Shown in pieces: positions 15,144-24,275 of a DNA stretch of 39,677 nt. The stretch is from Candidatus Mediterraneibacter intestinigallinarum (GTDB lineage Bacteria; Bacillota; Clostridia; Lachnospirales; Lachnospiraceae), in contig DWXI01000080.1 in assembly GCA_019119265.1 (NCBI GenBank), forward strand, positions 1 through 39,677. The letters run 5' to 3'. The translations under genes and the position numbers were made by a program. Position 1 is the stretch's first letter, and each line of letters opens with the position of its first letter. The notes below the pieces were generated by a model. It searched no databases. It saw only the letters and a list, made by a program, of their open reading frames with translations, and was not told the DNA's origin.

Positions 15144-16616
15144 TCAGATAATGATACACACCAGTCCTCCATTCGTATCATTCACGATCTTCTGCATAGA
15201 ATCCTGCAGTTTCATCTGGCTTTCATCGCCTATCATGGCAATCTTATTCCTCATTCCGTCCATAACAAGCTCCTCTACCGTCTTGCCAAAGATATTAGTT
15301 CCCCACACTCCTTCCGGCGTCTCACTTTCTTTCTTGATATACTCAGCCAGATCCTGAGCCTGCTTTTCGTTTCCGACAATAGGAGCGATCTCCGTCTCGA
15401 TATTGGCGCGGATCATATGGATAGACGGTGCCTCTGAACGGATCTTTACTCCGAATTTACTGCCTTGTTTAATGATAACAGGTTCATCCAGCCTGATGTC
15501 TTCCTTTGACGGTGTGACTACGCCATAGCCTTTCATCTTCACATTAGAGAATGCATCTTTCAGACTGCTCAGTTCCTCCCTCATGGAAGAAAGTTCTTTC
15601 ACTGTGGAGATCAGTTCATATTCGCCCTTGATCTGCGTACCTGTCAGTTCGCTTAACACTTCATAGTAATAGGACTGCTCATACCGAATCTGTATTCGGA
15701 CTTTCCCTGTATCCATCTCAATCTGTTCCACCGTCATCTCCCGAATATAAGAACTGTCGGCATTCAGTTCCTTTGCCGCGATGCTGCGTACATCTTCGAG
15801 GGTACCCATCACCGACCGTACCTGATCAAGCAGATCTTTTTTGATCCGATGTTCCCGCGAGAGCATTTCCACCCATTTGGGGATAAAGAATTCCACTTCC
15901 GTGATAGGAAATTCATAGAGTACCTGACGCATGATTTCATGAATATCTTCGTTCTTCATCTGTTCACAGTTCACCGCTGCTACAGACGCGTTGTATTTCT
16001 GTTCCAATTCGTTTTTAAGCGCTTTTGTTTCATCCGCATACGGCTTTTTACAGTTCAGAAGGATCAGGAAGGGTTTCCCTATGGATTTCAGCTCCCTGAC
16101 TGTCTTTTCTTCCGCCTCTATGTAATTCTCTCTCGGCAGATCCGTTACGCTGCCGTCCGTTGTGACTACAAATCCTATCGTGGCATGATCATGAATCACT
16201 TTCTGCGTACCAATGGCAGCCGCCTTTGTAAAAGGAATCTCATACTCAAACCACGGAGTTTTCACCTGTCTTTCAACATCATTTTCAATGTGTCCGGAAG
16301 CGCCTTCCACCATAAAGCCCACACAGTCAATGAGCCGGATCTTTACCTCAACATCTTCAGAAAGCTTTACCGAAGCCGCCTCTTTTGGTACAAATTTGGG
16401 TTCCGTCGTCATAATCGTCGTTCCGGATGCAGACTGGGGAAGTTCATCCTTTGTCCGCTCTCTTGCATGTTCATCCGTCATATTAGGAAGCACAAGAAGA
16501 TCCATAAATCTTTTAATGAATGTTGATTTGCCTGTCCGCACCGGGCCTACCACGCCGATGTATATTTCTCCGTTTGTGCGCGCTTTCATATCTCTGTATA
16601 CCTGAAATGAGTCCAT
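15144..16616 (-). CDS. spoIVA: Stage IV sporulation protein A
   Basis: This 490-residue protein is the morphogenetic ATPase that polymerises on the forespore surface as the basement layer of the spore coat, anchored by SpoVM. The N-terminal GTPase-like domain has Walker A GPVRTGKS (24-31) and SGTTIMTTEPKFVPKEAA. The middle and C-terminal domains end in GLVCIII, the family's conserved tail. A GGGGG ribosome site lies seven bases upstream. It is last in the cluster after DUF512-der-plsY-gpsA but has its own sigma-E-like promoter, so it can be induced separately in the mother cell. Its presence shows the organism is, or descends from, a spore former. Module B-right begins just past the stop. Confidence 0.98.
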   Translation of the reverse strand: MDSFQVYRDMKARTNGEIYIGVVGPVRTGKSTFIKRFMDLLVLPNMTDEHARERTKDELPQSASGTTIMTTEPKFVPKEAASVKLSEDVEVKIRLIDCVGFMVEGASGHIENDVERQVKTPWFEYEIPFTKAAAIGTQKVIHDHATIGFVVTTDGSVTDLPRENYIEAEEKTVRELKSIGKPFLILLNCKKPYADETKALKNELEQKYNASVAAVNCEQMKNEDIHEIMRQVLYEFPITEVEFFIPKWVEMLSREHRIKKDLLDQVRSVMGTLEDVRSIAAKELNADSSYIREMTVEQIEMDTGKVRIQIRYEQSYYYEVLSELTGTQIKGEYELISTVKELSSMREELSSLKDAFSNVKMKGYGVVTPSKEDIRLDEPVIIKQGSKFGVKIRSEAPSIHMIRANIETEIAPIVGNEKQAQDLAEYIKKESETPEGVWGTNIFGKTVEELVMDGMRNKIAMIGDESQMKLQDSMQKIVNDTNGGLVCIII

Positions 16617-16643
16617 AAAATTACCCCCTTGTTCTGCTGATAC

Positions 16644-16673
16644 AATGTATGCTCAGAACAGCGGGGGTATGAC
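16644..16673 (-). promoter_or_regulatory. Sigma-E-type sporulation promoter for spoIVA
   Basis: On the minus strand GTCATACC (16666-16673), a 14-base spacer and CATACATT (16644-16651) match the mother-cell sigma-E pattern GKMATATT-N14-CATACAMT at about 6 of 8 and 7 of 8 positions. It sits in the 67-base gap between gpsA and spoIVA, about 27 bases upstream of the start codon. Confidence 0.72.
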
Positions 16674-16683
16674 ATTCATTTAT

Positions 16684-17697
16684 TTATTCATCCCATATAA
16701 GCGCATGGTTCTCACTGCGAGATTCTCTCATCATCAGATCGTTCACCGCATCTGCCGGAGATTTTCCATCAAAAAGAACTGCATTGACTTCATCCACGAT
16801 AGGCATGGACACATCATATTTTTCCGCCAGTTTTGCTGCCGCTTTGGCGGAATAGACGCCTTCTACTACCATCTTTACCTCATCCATCGCCTCCTGCATG
16901 GACATCCCCTGTCCAATCAGATAGCCGGCCTTCCGGTTACGGCTGTGTACACTGGCACAGGTTACGATCAGATCTCCGATTCCAGTGAGGCCCGTGAATG
17001 TTTCAATCTTTCCGCCCATCTTGACGCCAAGGCGTGCGATCTCCGCGATTCCCCTCGTGATAAGTGCCGCCTTTGTATTGTCTCCATAGCCCAGGCCGTC
17101 TGCGATACCGGCAGCCAGGGCAATAACATTCTTGAGGGATCCGCCCAGCTCGATTCCCAAGATATCAGGGCTTGTATAAACGCGGAATACGTTACTGATA
17201 AACATGGACTGAAGATACTCTGCCGTCTTCTTTGTCTTTGCTCCGATCACACAGGTAGTCGGGAGCCTGCGTCCTACCTCTTCAGCATGACTGGGCCCGG
17301 AAAGCACAGCCACATCCGCCTGTGGAATTTCCTGCTCGATCTGGCGCGAAAGAGTCATAAGAGTAGACTCTTCAATTCCTTTTGCCACATCTACAATAAT
17401 CTGTCCGTCCGCCACGAAAGCAGACATCTTTCTGGCCGTACTTCTGGTAAAAGGAGACGGCACGGCAAGAACAAGAAAATCTTTCCCTTTTACCGTCTGT
17501 TCAAGATCTCCTGTGATCACCATATCATCCGGAAGTTTTACTCCCGGCAGTTTCAACTCATGTTCCCTCTTTTCATTGAGCATTTTTACTTCGTTTTCAT
17601 CGATGGACCACACCGTGACCTGATGTCCGTTGTCCGAAAGGAGAACTGACAGAGCGGTTCCCCAGCTTCCTGCTCCAAGTACACCTACATTTGCCAT
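16684..17697 (-). CDS. gpsA: Glycerol-3-phosphate dehydrogenase, NAD(P)+
   Basis: This 337-residue enzyme reduces dihydroxyacetone phosphate to sn-glycerol 3-phosphate for phospholipid synthesis. It begins with a Rossmann motif MANVGVLGAGSWGTALS, has VLSGPSHAEEV, then KNVIALAAGIADGLGYGDNTKAALITRG with the catalytic lysine region, and TGIGDLIVTCASVHSRNR. It lies 42 bases downstream of plsY, the acyltransferase that uses its product, and upstream of spoIVA. A short hairpin between gpsA and spoIVA (GTTCTG...CAGAAC, 16631-16657) lacks a U-tract and is probably not a full terminator. Confidence 0.97.
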   Translation of the reverse strand: MANVGVLGAGSWGTALSVLLSDNGHQVTVWSIDENEVKMLNEKREHELKLPGVKLPDDMVITGDLEQTVKGKDFLVLAVPSPFTRSTARKMSAFVADGQIIVDVAKGIEESTLMTLSRQIEQEIPQADVAVLSGPSHAEEVGRRLPTTCVIGAKTKKTAEYLQSMFISNVFRVYTSPDILGIELGGSLKNVIALAAGIADGLGYGDNTKAALITRGIAEIARLGVKMGGKIETFTGLTGIGDLIVTCASVHSRNRKAGYLIGQGMSMQEAMDEVKMVVEGVYSAKAAAKLAEKYDVSMPIVDEVNAVLFDGKSPADAVNDLMMRESRSENHALIWDE

Positions 17698-17739
17698 AAT
17701 TTTGCAACTCCTTTTCTGATCTTTTCCCTTATTCGCCTG

Positions 17740-18396
17740 CTATTCTTTTTTCTTTGATCCAAATTTGTTTTCCGTTCCCGCCGCAAGGCGCTTCAAATTC
17801 TCTTTGTGCCTGTACCACGCCAGCACAGTCATAAGCCCGAGAATCACATACAGCTCATAACAGTATGCTTCCCTCATGTCAAACCAGCCCGTCTGCCCCA
17901 TCAGGATCATTTCAATCAAAAATACCGTATAGGCTGCAAGTGAACCTACGGATATGTACCTTGTAACAATTACCGGCACAAGAAAACATGCCAGTGTGAC
18001 CGGAATCAACAACAGGCTTACCGGGAGATGCCAGAAGCTGTTGACCACCACAAGTCCGGCCATCACGGCAATTCCTTTTCCTCCTTTAAAATTCATGTAA
18101 AACGGGAAATTGTGCCCCAGCGTAACTCCTGCTCCCGCATAGAGCGTCAGCAACGGACGACAGTCGCTTCCACGGTACATGAAAAAAACTACCAGAAATG
18201 CAACTATGCATTTGATCACATCCCCGGCGAACGTCAGGATTCCCGCTTTCCAGCCAAGCACTCTGAGGGCGTTCGTTGTTCCGGCGTTCCCGCTCCCTTT
18301 CTTCCTGATATCAACATGGCTCATCTCGCCTACAATATAACCGGTCTGAAAGAGACCGCACACATATCCGATCGCAAGACAGATCAAACGTTCCAT
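17740..18396 (-). CDS. plsY: Acyl-phosphate:glycerol-3-phosphate acyltransferase PlsY
   Basis: This 218-residue integral membrane enzyme acylates sn-glycerol 3-phosphate using acyl phosphate, the first committed membrane lipid step. It shows the family motifs KKGSGNAGTTNALR (about 33-46), GHNFPFYMNFKGGKG (about 93-107) and several hydrophobic segments. PlsX, which makes its acyl-phosphate substrate, is encoded at 29827-30858 in the same window. A hydrophilic C-terminal tail ends KKKE. The start follows a GGAG site, 21 bases after der. Confidence 0.96.
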   Translation of the reverse strand: MERLICLAIGYVCGLFQTGYIVGEMSHVDIRKKGSGNAGTTNALRVLGWKAGILTFAGDVIKCIVAFLVVFFMYRGSDCRPLLTLYAGAGVTLGHNFPFYMNFKGGKGIAVMAGLVVVNSFWHLPVSLLLIPVTLACFLVPVIVTRYISVGSLAAYTVFLIEMILMGQTGWFDMREAYCYELYVILGLMTVLAWYRHKENLKRLAAGTENKFGSKKKE

Positions 18397-18417
18397 ATTT
18401 TTTACTGCTCCTTTACT

Positions 18418-19746
18418 CTACTGTTCCTTTTCTTTCCTCTCCCTGATAAAGAACTTCAGAGAAGTACCCCTGAATCCGAAAGCTTCCCTGATCTTGTTCT
18501 CAAGATATCTGGTGTACGAAAAATGCATCAGTTCTTTATCGTTGACGAAAATCACGAAAGTCGGAGGTTTGACCGATACCTGCGTGATATAATACAGTTT
18601 CAAACGTTTTCCCTTATCCGACGGAGGCTGCTGCATTGCCACCGCCTCTGTCATAATCTCATTTAGCACGCCTGTCGCGATGCGCAGCGTCTGATTTTCG
18701 ATCACCATATCTATCATATCATACAACTTGTTTAATCTCTGGCCTGTGAGAGCTGACACATACATTATCTCCGCATACGGCATATATGAAAGGACGTGGC
18801 GTATATCCTTTTCGTACTCTCTCATCGTGCGATCGTTTTTCTCTATAGCATCCCACTTATTGACCACAATAATTACGCCTTTTCCTCTCTCATGAGCAAT
18901 TCCCGCAATCTTGGCATCCTGCTCCGTTACCCCTTCTGTCGCGTCTATGACCATTAGCACTACATCCGCCCGTTCCACCGCAGTCACTGTGCGGATGATA
19001 CTGTACCGCTCCAGTTCTTCTTTAATGCGACTCTTACGGCGAAGCCCCGCTGTATCAATAAAGATATACTCTTTTCCATCGTGCACGATTTCTGTGTCTA
19101 TAGCATCCCTTGTCGTTCCGGCAATATCAGAGACTATCACCCTGTTCTCTCCGAGCAGCTTATTTATAATAGAAGATTTTCCCACGTTGGGTTTGCCCAC
19201 GATAGCGATCCTCGGTCGGTCATCCTCTTCTTCCTCCCCGCTTCCCTCCGGGAAATTCTCCGCCACTACTTCCAGCATATCCCCGATACCCAGCCGGGAA
19301 GCCGCCGAGATCGGAACCGGATCTCCGATGCCCAGATTATAAAACTCATAGACATCCGGCATATATTTCTCAAAATTATCAACTTTGTTAACAACAAGGA
19401 CAACCGGTTTACCCGAACGCCGCAACATGTCGGCAACTTTGGAATCAGCATCCACCAATCCCTGTCTCACATCTGTAATAAATATGATCACATCCGCAGT
19501 CTCTATGGCAATCTGTGCCTGCTCTCTCATCTGCGAGAGGATCACATCTCTGCTGTCCGGTTCGATCCCGCCTGTATCGATCAGGGTAAATTCTTTATCA
19601 AGCCATGTCACATCCGCGTAAATCCTGTCTCTTGTCACTCCCGGCGTATCTTTTACGATTGAGATCATTTCGCCGGCAAGCACATTGAAGAGAGTAGATT
19701 TTCCCACATTCGGACGTCCTACAATGGCTACTACTGGTTTACTCAT
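18418..19746 (-). CDS. der: Ribosome biogenesis GTPase Der (EngA)
   Basis: This 442-residue protein has two tandem GTPase domains followed by a KH-like domain, needed for 50S subunit maturation. The first domain has GRPNVGKST (about 10-18), DTPGVTRD and NKVD. The second has GKPNVGKSS (about 186-194), [30 protein letters not shown] and NKWD. The C-terminal KH-like domain ends [11 protein letters not shown]. It is preceded by the DUF512 radical SAM gene (31-base gap) and followed by plsY, a gene order common in Clostridia. Confidence 0.98.
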   Translation of the reverse strand: MSKPVVAIVGRPNVGKSTLFNVLAGEMISIVKDTPGVTRDRIYADVTWLDKEFTLIDTGGIEPDSRDVILSQMREQAQIAIETADVIIFITDVRQGLVDADSKVADMLRRSGKPVVLVVNKVDNFEKYMPDVYEFYNLGIGDPVPISAASRLGIGDMLEVVAENFPEGSGEEEEDDRPRIAIVGKPNVGKSSIINKLLGENRVIVSDIAGTTRDAIDTEIVHDGKEYIFIDTAGLRRKSRIKEELERYSIIRTVTAVERADVVLMVIDATEGVTEQDAKIAGIAHERGKGVIIVVNKWDAIEKNDRTMREYEKDIRHVLSYMPYAEIMYVSALTGQRLNKLYDMIDMVIENQTLRIATGVLNEIMTEAVAMQQPPSDKGKRLKLYYITQVSVKPPTFVIFVNDKELMHFSYTRYLENKIREAFGFRGTSLKFFIRERKEKEQ

Positions 19747-19777
19747 TTTTATATTCAGCCTTTCTAATTATTTTATT

Positions 19778-21091
19778 TTAACCTTCCAGGATCGCGTCGA
19801 TCAGATCCTGTCCGCTTGATTTTACAATAACTATGGGAACTTGTAAAGCTGCAGCCACCTGGCTTACCGTATAATCGTCCAGAAATATGTCTTCGTCCGC
19901 TTTCAGCATATTACACGGAATCAGAAGACATTCTCCCAAATCTTTATTTTCGAGCTGAGCCATGATATCCTGCGCCGTCACAAGACCCGACACAGTAATC
20001 CTCTCTCCGAAGAAATCATTTCTGATCGGATAGACCTTAATCCCGACATTAGGATATTTTTCTTCAAGTTTCTGCGCCATTTTCTCCAGATACGGCCAGG
20101 CAAGCCTCCCTGTTGCCACAGATACGTTTCTCCTTCTGTCGTCTCCCTGCGCATGCCGGTATGCCTCTTCAAACTCATTCATCAGAAGGCGAAGCATCCC
20201 CACCCCGTTTTCAAGCTGGAGATAACCGTCATAACGTTCTTCCTCCGGAATTTCCTGTTCCGCCAGCAAATACCATTCATCGCCGCCGTGAATAAAATGA
20301 ACGCCGTATTCCTCATAGATCTTCTTCTGCCATCTGTGTATGACAGAGAGCACTTCCTCAGCCTCTTTCTTTGTAAAAGGCTCCAGCGGATAGAGTCCTT
20401 CCCGGAATCTTGTCAACCCAACCGGTACTACAGATACACTTTTCAACAGGGGAAGATACCCTGTCAGATCACGAATAGACCGCTCCAGCTCCGCTCCGTC
20501 ATTGACTCCTTTACAGAGAACGATCTGTCCGTTCATCTCAATGCCGCCATGATAGAGTTGATCCACTTTCTTCAGCGCGTCTCCCGCAAACCGGTTATGA
20601 AGCATTTTACACCTGAGTTCAGGATTTGTAGTCTGGAAAGATATATTGATCGGTTCAAGACGATACCGTATGATCCTCTCAATGTCATGATCGCTCATAT
20701 TGGTGAGCGTGACATAATTTCCCTGCAGAAAAGAGAGACGGGAATCATCATCCTTAAAATAAAGCGTATCCCGCATTCCCTCCGGCATCTGATCGATAAA
20801 GCAGAACATGCACTTATTTCTGCAGGAACGGTATTCGTCCATAAGACCCGGACCGAACTCCATTCCCAGCTGTTCATCCGCATCTTTTTCAATCTCCAGC
20901 TCCCACTGTTCGCCGTTGGCTTTCTCAACCAGAAGCAGGATTTCTTCGTCCTCGGAATAAAACTGATAGTCGAAGATATCTTCGATCACATTGCCGTTAA
21001 TGGACAGAAGCCTGTCTCCGGACTCGATTCCCATCTCATCAGCGATACTTCCTGGAACTATACTCTTTACAACATGCTCATGGATTTTCAT
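19778..21091 (-). CDS. DUF512 radical SAM protein with N-terminal PDZ domain
   Basis: This 437-residue protein has a PDZ-like N-terminus (VVKSIVPGSIADEMGIESGDRLLSINGN, 7-34), then an iron-sulphur cysteine cluster C90-X3-C94-X2-C97 in SCRNKCMFCFID. A radical SAM barrel follows, and the C-terminal DUF512 domain ends with LLIPCNMLKADEDIFLDDYTVSQVA. The family is nearly universal in Clostridia, generally adjacent to der, and its reaction is not known. An AGAGGAG site lies 13 bases upstream, somewhat far from the ATG. It leads the der-plsY-gpsA-spoIVA cluster. Confidence 0.93.
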   Translation of the reverse strand: MKIHEHVVKSIVPGSIADEMGIESGDRLLSINGNVIEDIFDYQFYSEDEEILLLVEKANGEQWELEIEKDADEQLGMEFGPGLMDEYRSCRNKCMFCFIDQMPEGMRDTLYFKDDDSRLSFLQGNYVTLTNMSDHDIERIIRYRLEPINISFQTTNPELRCKMLHNRFAGDALKKVDQLYHGGIEMNGQIVLCKGVNDGAELERSIRDLTGYLPLLKSVSVVPVGLTRFREGLYPLEPFTKKEAEEVLSVIHRWQKKIYEEYGVHFIHGGDEWYLLAEQEIPEEERYDGYLQLENGVGMLRLLMNEFEEAYRHAQGDDRRRNVSVATGRLAWPYLEKMAQKLEEKYPNVGIKVYPIRNDFFGERITVSGLVTAQDIMAQLENKDLGECLLIPCNMLKADEDIFLDDYTVSQVAAALQVPIVIVKSSGQDLIDAILEG

Positions 21092-21125
21092 AACAGACAG
21101 CTGACTCCTCTCTTGATTCCTGTCA

Positions 21126-21153
21126 AGTATAACACAATTCGCTATCTGAGCAA
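21126..21153 (-). promoter_or_regulatory. Promoter for the DUF512-der-plsY-gpsA cluster
   Basis: On the minus strand TTGCTC (21148-21153), a 16-base spacer and TATACT (21126-21131) with a TG extension (TGTTATACT). Confidence 0.55.
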
Positions 21154-21174
21154 AGGTTATTCTTCCCCTTCTAC

Positions 21175-21203
21175 TTGAATTTAGAATGCAAAAATGATAT
21201 AAA
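21175..21203 (+). promoter_or_regulatory. Sigma-A promoter for prs
   Basis: TTGAAT (21175-21180), a 17-base spacer and TATAAA (21198-21203) with a TG extension (TGATATAAA). It is back-to-back with the DUF512 promoter. Confidence 0.68.
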
Positions 21204-21245
21204 TGATATGTAAATTCACTTTTTTATATCAAACAGGAGAAAAAA

Positions 21246-22430
21246 ATGTCTACGAATGTCGAACTTTTAGAGAAAACACTCCCCGTTGCGCCCCTGAAAA
21301 TAGCGGCGATGGAGAGTTGCCGGGAACTCGGCCGGAAAGTCAATGACTACATTGTATCTTTTCGTCAGAACACCATCAATGAAGTATCCGAATCTTCCCT
21401 GTATGTCAATTACAAATCAAACAATTACCTGGTAGACTGCCAATGCCCCCGTTTTGGAACAGGCGAGGCAAAAGGCATCTTAAGGGAGACAATCCGCGGA
21501 ACCGATCTTTTCATCATGACTGATGTATGCAACTACAGCCTTACCTATACGGTAAATGGCCATCTGAACCATATGTCACCTGATGATCACTATCAGGATT
21601 TGAAGAGGATCATCTCCGCCGCCACCGGGAAGGCTCATCGTATCAATGTGATCATGCCGTTTCTTTATGAGAGCCGACAGCACAAGCGTACCAAAAGGGA
21701 ATCTCTTGACTGTGCGCTTGCCCTGGAGGAACTGACAGCCATGGGAGTTTCTAATATCATCACTTTTGACGCCCATGACCCGCGCGTGCAGAACGCCATC
21801 CCACTGAGCGGTTTTGACAGTTTCAATCCTCCCTATCAGTTCATGAAAGCTCTCTTTCGCGCGGTACCGGATCTCATTCCGGACAAGGAGCATCTCATGA
21901 TCATCAGTCCTGACGAAGGAGCGATGCACAGAGCCGTCTACTTTTCCAATGTACTCGGAGTGGACATGGGAATGTTTTACAAAAGACGAGATTATTCCGT
22001 CATCGTAAACGGCAAAAATCCTATCGTCGCACACGAATTTCTTGGCGACGACGTAAAAGGCAAAGATGTGATCATCGTGGACGATATGATTTCATCAGGC
22101 GGCAGCATGCTGGACGTGGCAAAACAGTTAAAAGACCGCAATGCAGGACGTGTTTTTGTGTGTACTACTTTCGGACTGTTTACAGAAGGGCTTGATAAAT
22201 TTGATGATTATTACGAAAAAGGCTATATCAATAAAGTCGTCACTACAAATCTTACTTATCTTCCGCCGGAACTGTATGAAAAGCCGTATTTTGTTCCCGC
22301 TGATATGAGTAAGTTTCTTGCCCTTATCATAGATTCTCTGAATCATGACGTGACGATCGGAACCGTAATGAATCCGACGGACAAGATCCATACTCTTCTG
22401 GAAAAAAGAGCTCGCGGAGAGCAGTTTTAA
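21246..22430 (+). CDS. prs: Ribose-phosphate pyrophosphokinase, long form
   Basis: This 394-residue enzyme makes PRPP from ribose 5-phosphate and ATP for nucleotide, histidine and tryptophan synthesis. Recognisable parts are NVIMPFLYESRQHKRTKRESLDCALALEEL (ATP-binding flexible loop region), ITFDAHDPRVQNAI, IISPDEGAMHRA and the PRPP loop VIIVDDMISSGGSM. It is about 75-80 residues longer than the usual form of about 315. The extra sequence is spread over the N-terminal region and the C-terminal half (for example FVCTTFGLFTEGLDKFDDYYEKG), not one added domain. An AGGAG site precedes the ATG, and a terminator follows. Confidence 0.92.
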   Translation: MSTNVELLEKTLPVAPLKIAAMESCRELGRKVNDYIVSFRQNTINEVSESSLYVNYKSNNYLVDCQCPRFGTGEAKGILRETIRGTDLFIMTDVCNYSLTYTVNGHLNHMSPDDHYQDLKRIISAATGKAHRINVIMPFLYESRQHKRTKRESLDCALALEELTAMGVSNIITFDAHDPRVQNAIPLSGFDSFNPPYQFMKALFRAVPDLIPDKEHLMIISPDEGAMHRAVYFSNVLGVDMGMFYKRRDYSVIVNGKNPIVAHEFLGDDVKGKDVIIVDDMISSGGSMLDVAKQLKDRNAGRVFVCTTFGLFTEGLDKFDDYYEKGYINKVVTTNLTYLPPELYEKPYFVPADMSKFLALIIDSLNHDVTIGTVMNPTDKIHTLLEKRARGEQF

Positions 22431-22456
22431 ACCTGTCTGGTCAGCAGGAAACGGAA

Positions 22457-22512
22457 ATAAAAAAGGAATGCGGAAACCATAATACAATGATTTCTGCATT
22501 CTTTTTTATTTT
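22457..22512. terminator. Bidirectional terminator between convergent prs and the DUF1653 gene
   Basis: AGGAATGCGGAAA (22464-22476) pairs with TTTCTGCATTCTT (22491-22503) with minor mismatch. The plus strand ends in CTTTTTTATTTTCC and the minus strand in CCTTTTTTATTT. Confidence 0.82.
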
Positions 22513-22516
22513 CCTT

Positions 22517-23011
22517 TTATCTGAGCCGGCCGCTCTCGTATCTGCTCTTTGTTTTTAAAAACCGTATCAGGGCTGCATATCTTTCTTCCACAGTCTCGGA
22601 ATTTTCGATAAATTCCAGGCTTTCAGCAGCCGCGGTAAGGAATCTTGCATCAATTTCTGACTGATGTTTTTGAAGGAACTGTATTCGTTCTTCATTATCA
22701 TTCAGATCGAGGAATTCCAAAATCAGCGTCGTAGTATTTCCATGACGCTTCAAGCCCAGGGCTGTTTCTGTTTTCTGATCCCTGCAGAGTTCAAATCGGT
22801 ATTTCTGATCCGCATGTGGATATTTCCCTGTGTCCAGCGGACTCAAAAAAGTTTCAAGAAAGCTGGCGTACACTTTTCTCGTTTCTCCAGTCGTCTCAAA
22901 TATGACCATGTCTTCTCCGGTTTCCGTGCACACTGCAAGATCCAGAATTTTATACTTTCTCCCCTTGAAATGCCTGTAAATGTCTCCTTTTCTCGGAAGC
23001 CTTCTATCCAT
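22517..23011 (-). CDS. DUF1653 domain protein
   Basis: This 164-residue protein has an N-terminal DUF1653 domain (about 5-60: PRKGDIYRHFKGRKYKILDLAVCTETGEDMVIFE), a small beta-rich fold of unknown role. A C-terminal helical part follows (NDNEERIQFLQKHQSEIDARFLTAAAESLEFI) that I do not recognise. It is 25 bases downstream of ilvA on the same strand and ends at the bidirectional terminator, so it is the last gene of the long run that starts near 31738. Confidence 0.8.
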   Translation of the reverse strand: MDRRLPRKGDIYRHFKGRKYKILDLAVCTETGEDMVIFETTGETRKVYASFLETFLSPLDTGKYPHADQKYRFELCRDQKTETALGLKRHGNTTTLILEFLDLNDNEERIQFLQKHQSEIDARFLTAAAESLEFIENSETVEERYAALIRFLKTKSRYESGRLR

Positions 23012-23036
23012 GACGCATACTCCTTTCCGTACAGTT

Positions 23037-24251
23037 TTAATATAATTTCGCGCTTATCATTTTCGGTCTGAACCCATTTTTTTCTAACGCGTCCAGAATC
23101 CTGTTCTTATGCTCTGTTCCAAATGCTTCCATAGTGATCCTCAACTCCACGGCCGCGTTTCTGTTGGTACTGACAAACTGATTGTGCTCCAGTTTTATTA
23201 CGTTGCCCTGTTCGTCAGCAATAGTTTTCGCCACCTGTACCAGTTCACCCGGCTTATCCGGAAGCAGAACGGATACGGAAAAGATACGATCTCTCTGGAT
23301 CAGACCATGCTGTACGATAGAAGACATTGTAATGACGTCCATGTTGCCTCCGCTTAAAATACAGACTACCTTCTTCCCCCTGAGATCCAGCTGTTTGAGA
23401 GCAGCCACGGACAGGAGTCCGGAATTCTCTACGATCATCTTATGATTTTCTACCATATCGAGAAATGCCCCGATCAGCTCGTCGTCTTCTACAAGCAGCA
23501 TGTTATCCACATTCTCCTGTACGTAAGGCAGGATCTTATCTCCGACAGCCTTCACAGCAGTTCCGTCGGCAATCGTATTGGCGCTGTCCAGCTCCACCAC
23601 TTCGCCTGCCTGAAGAGCCGCTGTCATACTGGCTGCCTCCGCCGGTTCCACACCTATCACCTTGATCTTAGGATTCAGCATTTTTGCCAGAGTGGATACG
23701 CCGGAGATCAATCCGCCTCCTCCCACAGGCACAAGAATATAATCTACTGTCGGCAGTTCCTGCACGATCTCCATGGCAATCGTTCCCTGCCCTGTCGCCA
23801 CATCTGTATCATTAAACGGATGTACGAATGTATATCCTTCTTTTTCCGCCAGTTCGCATGCGTATTTGTACGCATCATCGTAGACATCTCCGTACAGGAT
23901 CACTTCCGCTCCATAACTCTTCGTACGGTTCACTTTGATCAGCGGAGTAACGGTAGGCATAACGATCACGGCTTTGCATCCGAACTTTTTCGCTGCAAAC
24001 GCCACTCCCTGGGCATGATTTCCGGCTGACGCAGTGATCAGGCCCCGAGCTTTTTCCTCATCGGAAAGCGTACTGATCTTATAATATGCTCCACGGATCT
24101 TATACGCACCGGTATGCTGCATATTTTCCGGTTTCAGATACACTTTTCCTCCTGTCTGCTCACTCAAGTATTCACTGTGGATCAGTTTTGTAGGGTTGGT
24201 CACTTTCTTGACCAGCTCACTGGCCTCTTCAAATTTTTCCAGTGTCATCAT
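23037..24251 (-). CDS. ilvA: Threonine ammonia-lyase with C-terminal ACT domain
   Basis: This 404-residue PLP enzyme deaminates threonine to 2-oxobutyrate. The PLP lysine is K51 in HTGAYKIRGAYYK, and the phosphate-binding loop is VPVGGGGLISG. One ACT domain (about 328-402; VSVLLPDKPGELVQVAKTIADEQ) suggests amino acid control. Overall it resembles the shorter ACT-containing form (TdcB/IlvA short) rather than the two-domain E. coli IlvA. AAGGAAG precedes the tandem ATGs. It follows ftsY by 24 bases, so it appears co-transcribed with division and secretion genes. No branched-chain genes are nearby, which leaves the biosynthetic versus catabolic role open. Confidence 0.93.
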   Translation of the reverse strand: MMTLEKFEEASELVKKVTNPTKLIHSEYLSEQTGGKVYLKPENMQHTGAYKIRGAYYKISTLSDEEKARGLITASAGNHAQGVAFAAKKFGCKAVIVMPTVTPLIKVNRTKSYGAEVILYGDVYDDAYKYACELAEKEGYTFVHPFNDTDVATGQGTIAMEIVQELPTVDYILVPVGGGGLISGVSTLAKMLNPKIKVIGVEPAEAASMTAALQAGEVVELDSANTIADGTAVKAVGDKILPYVQENVDNMLLVEDDELIGAFLDMVENHKMIVENSGLLSVAALKQLDLRGKKVVCILSGGNMDVITMSSIVQHGLIQRDRIFSVSVLLPDKPGELVQVAKTIADEQGNVIKLEHNQFVSTNRNAAVELRITMEAFGTEHKNRILDALEKNGFRPKMISAKLY

Positions 24252-24275
24252 ATTTTCTTCCTTCTTTCCGATATT

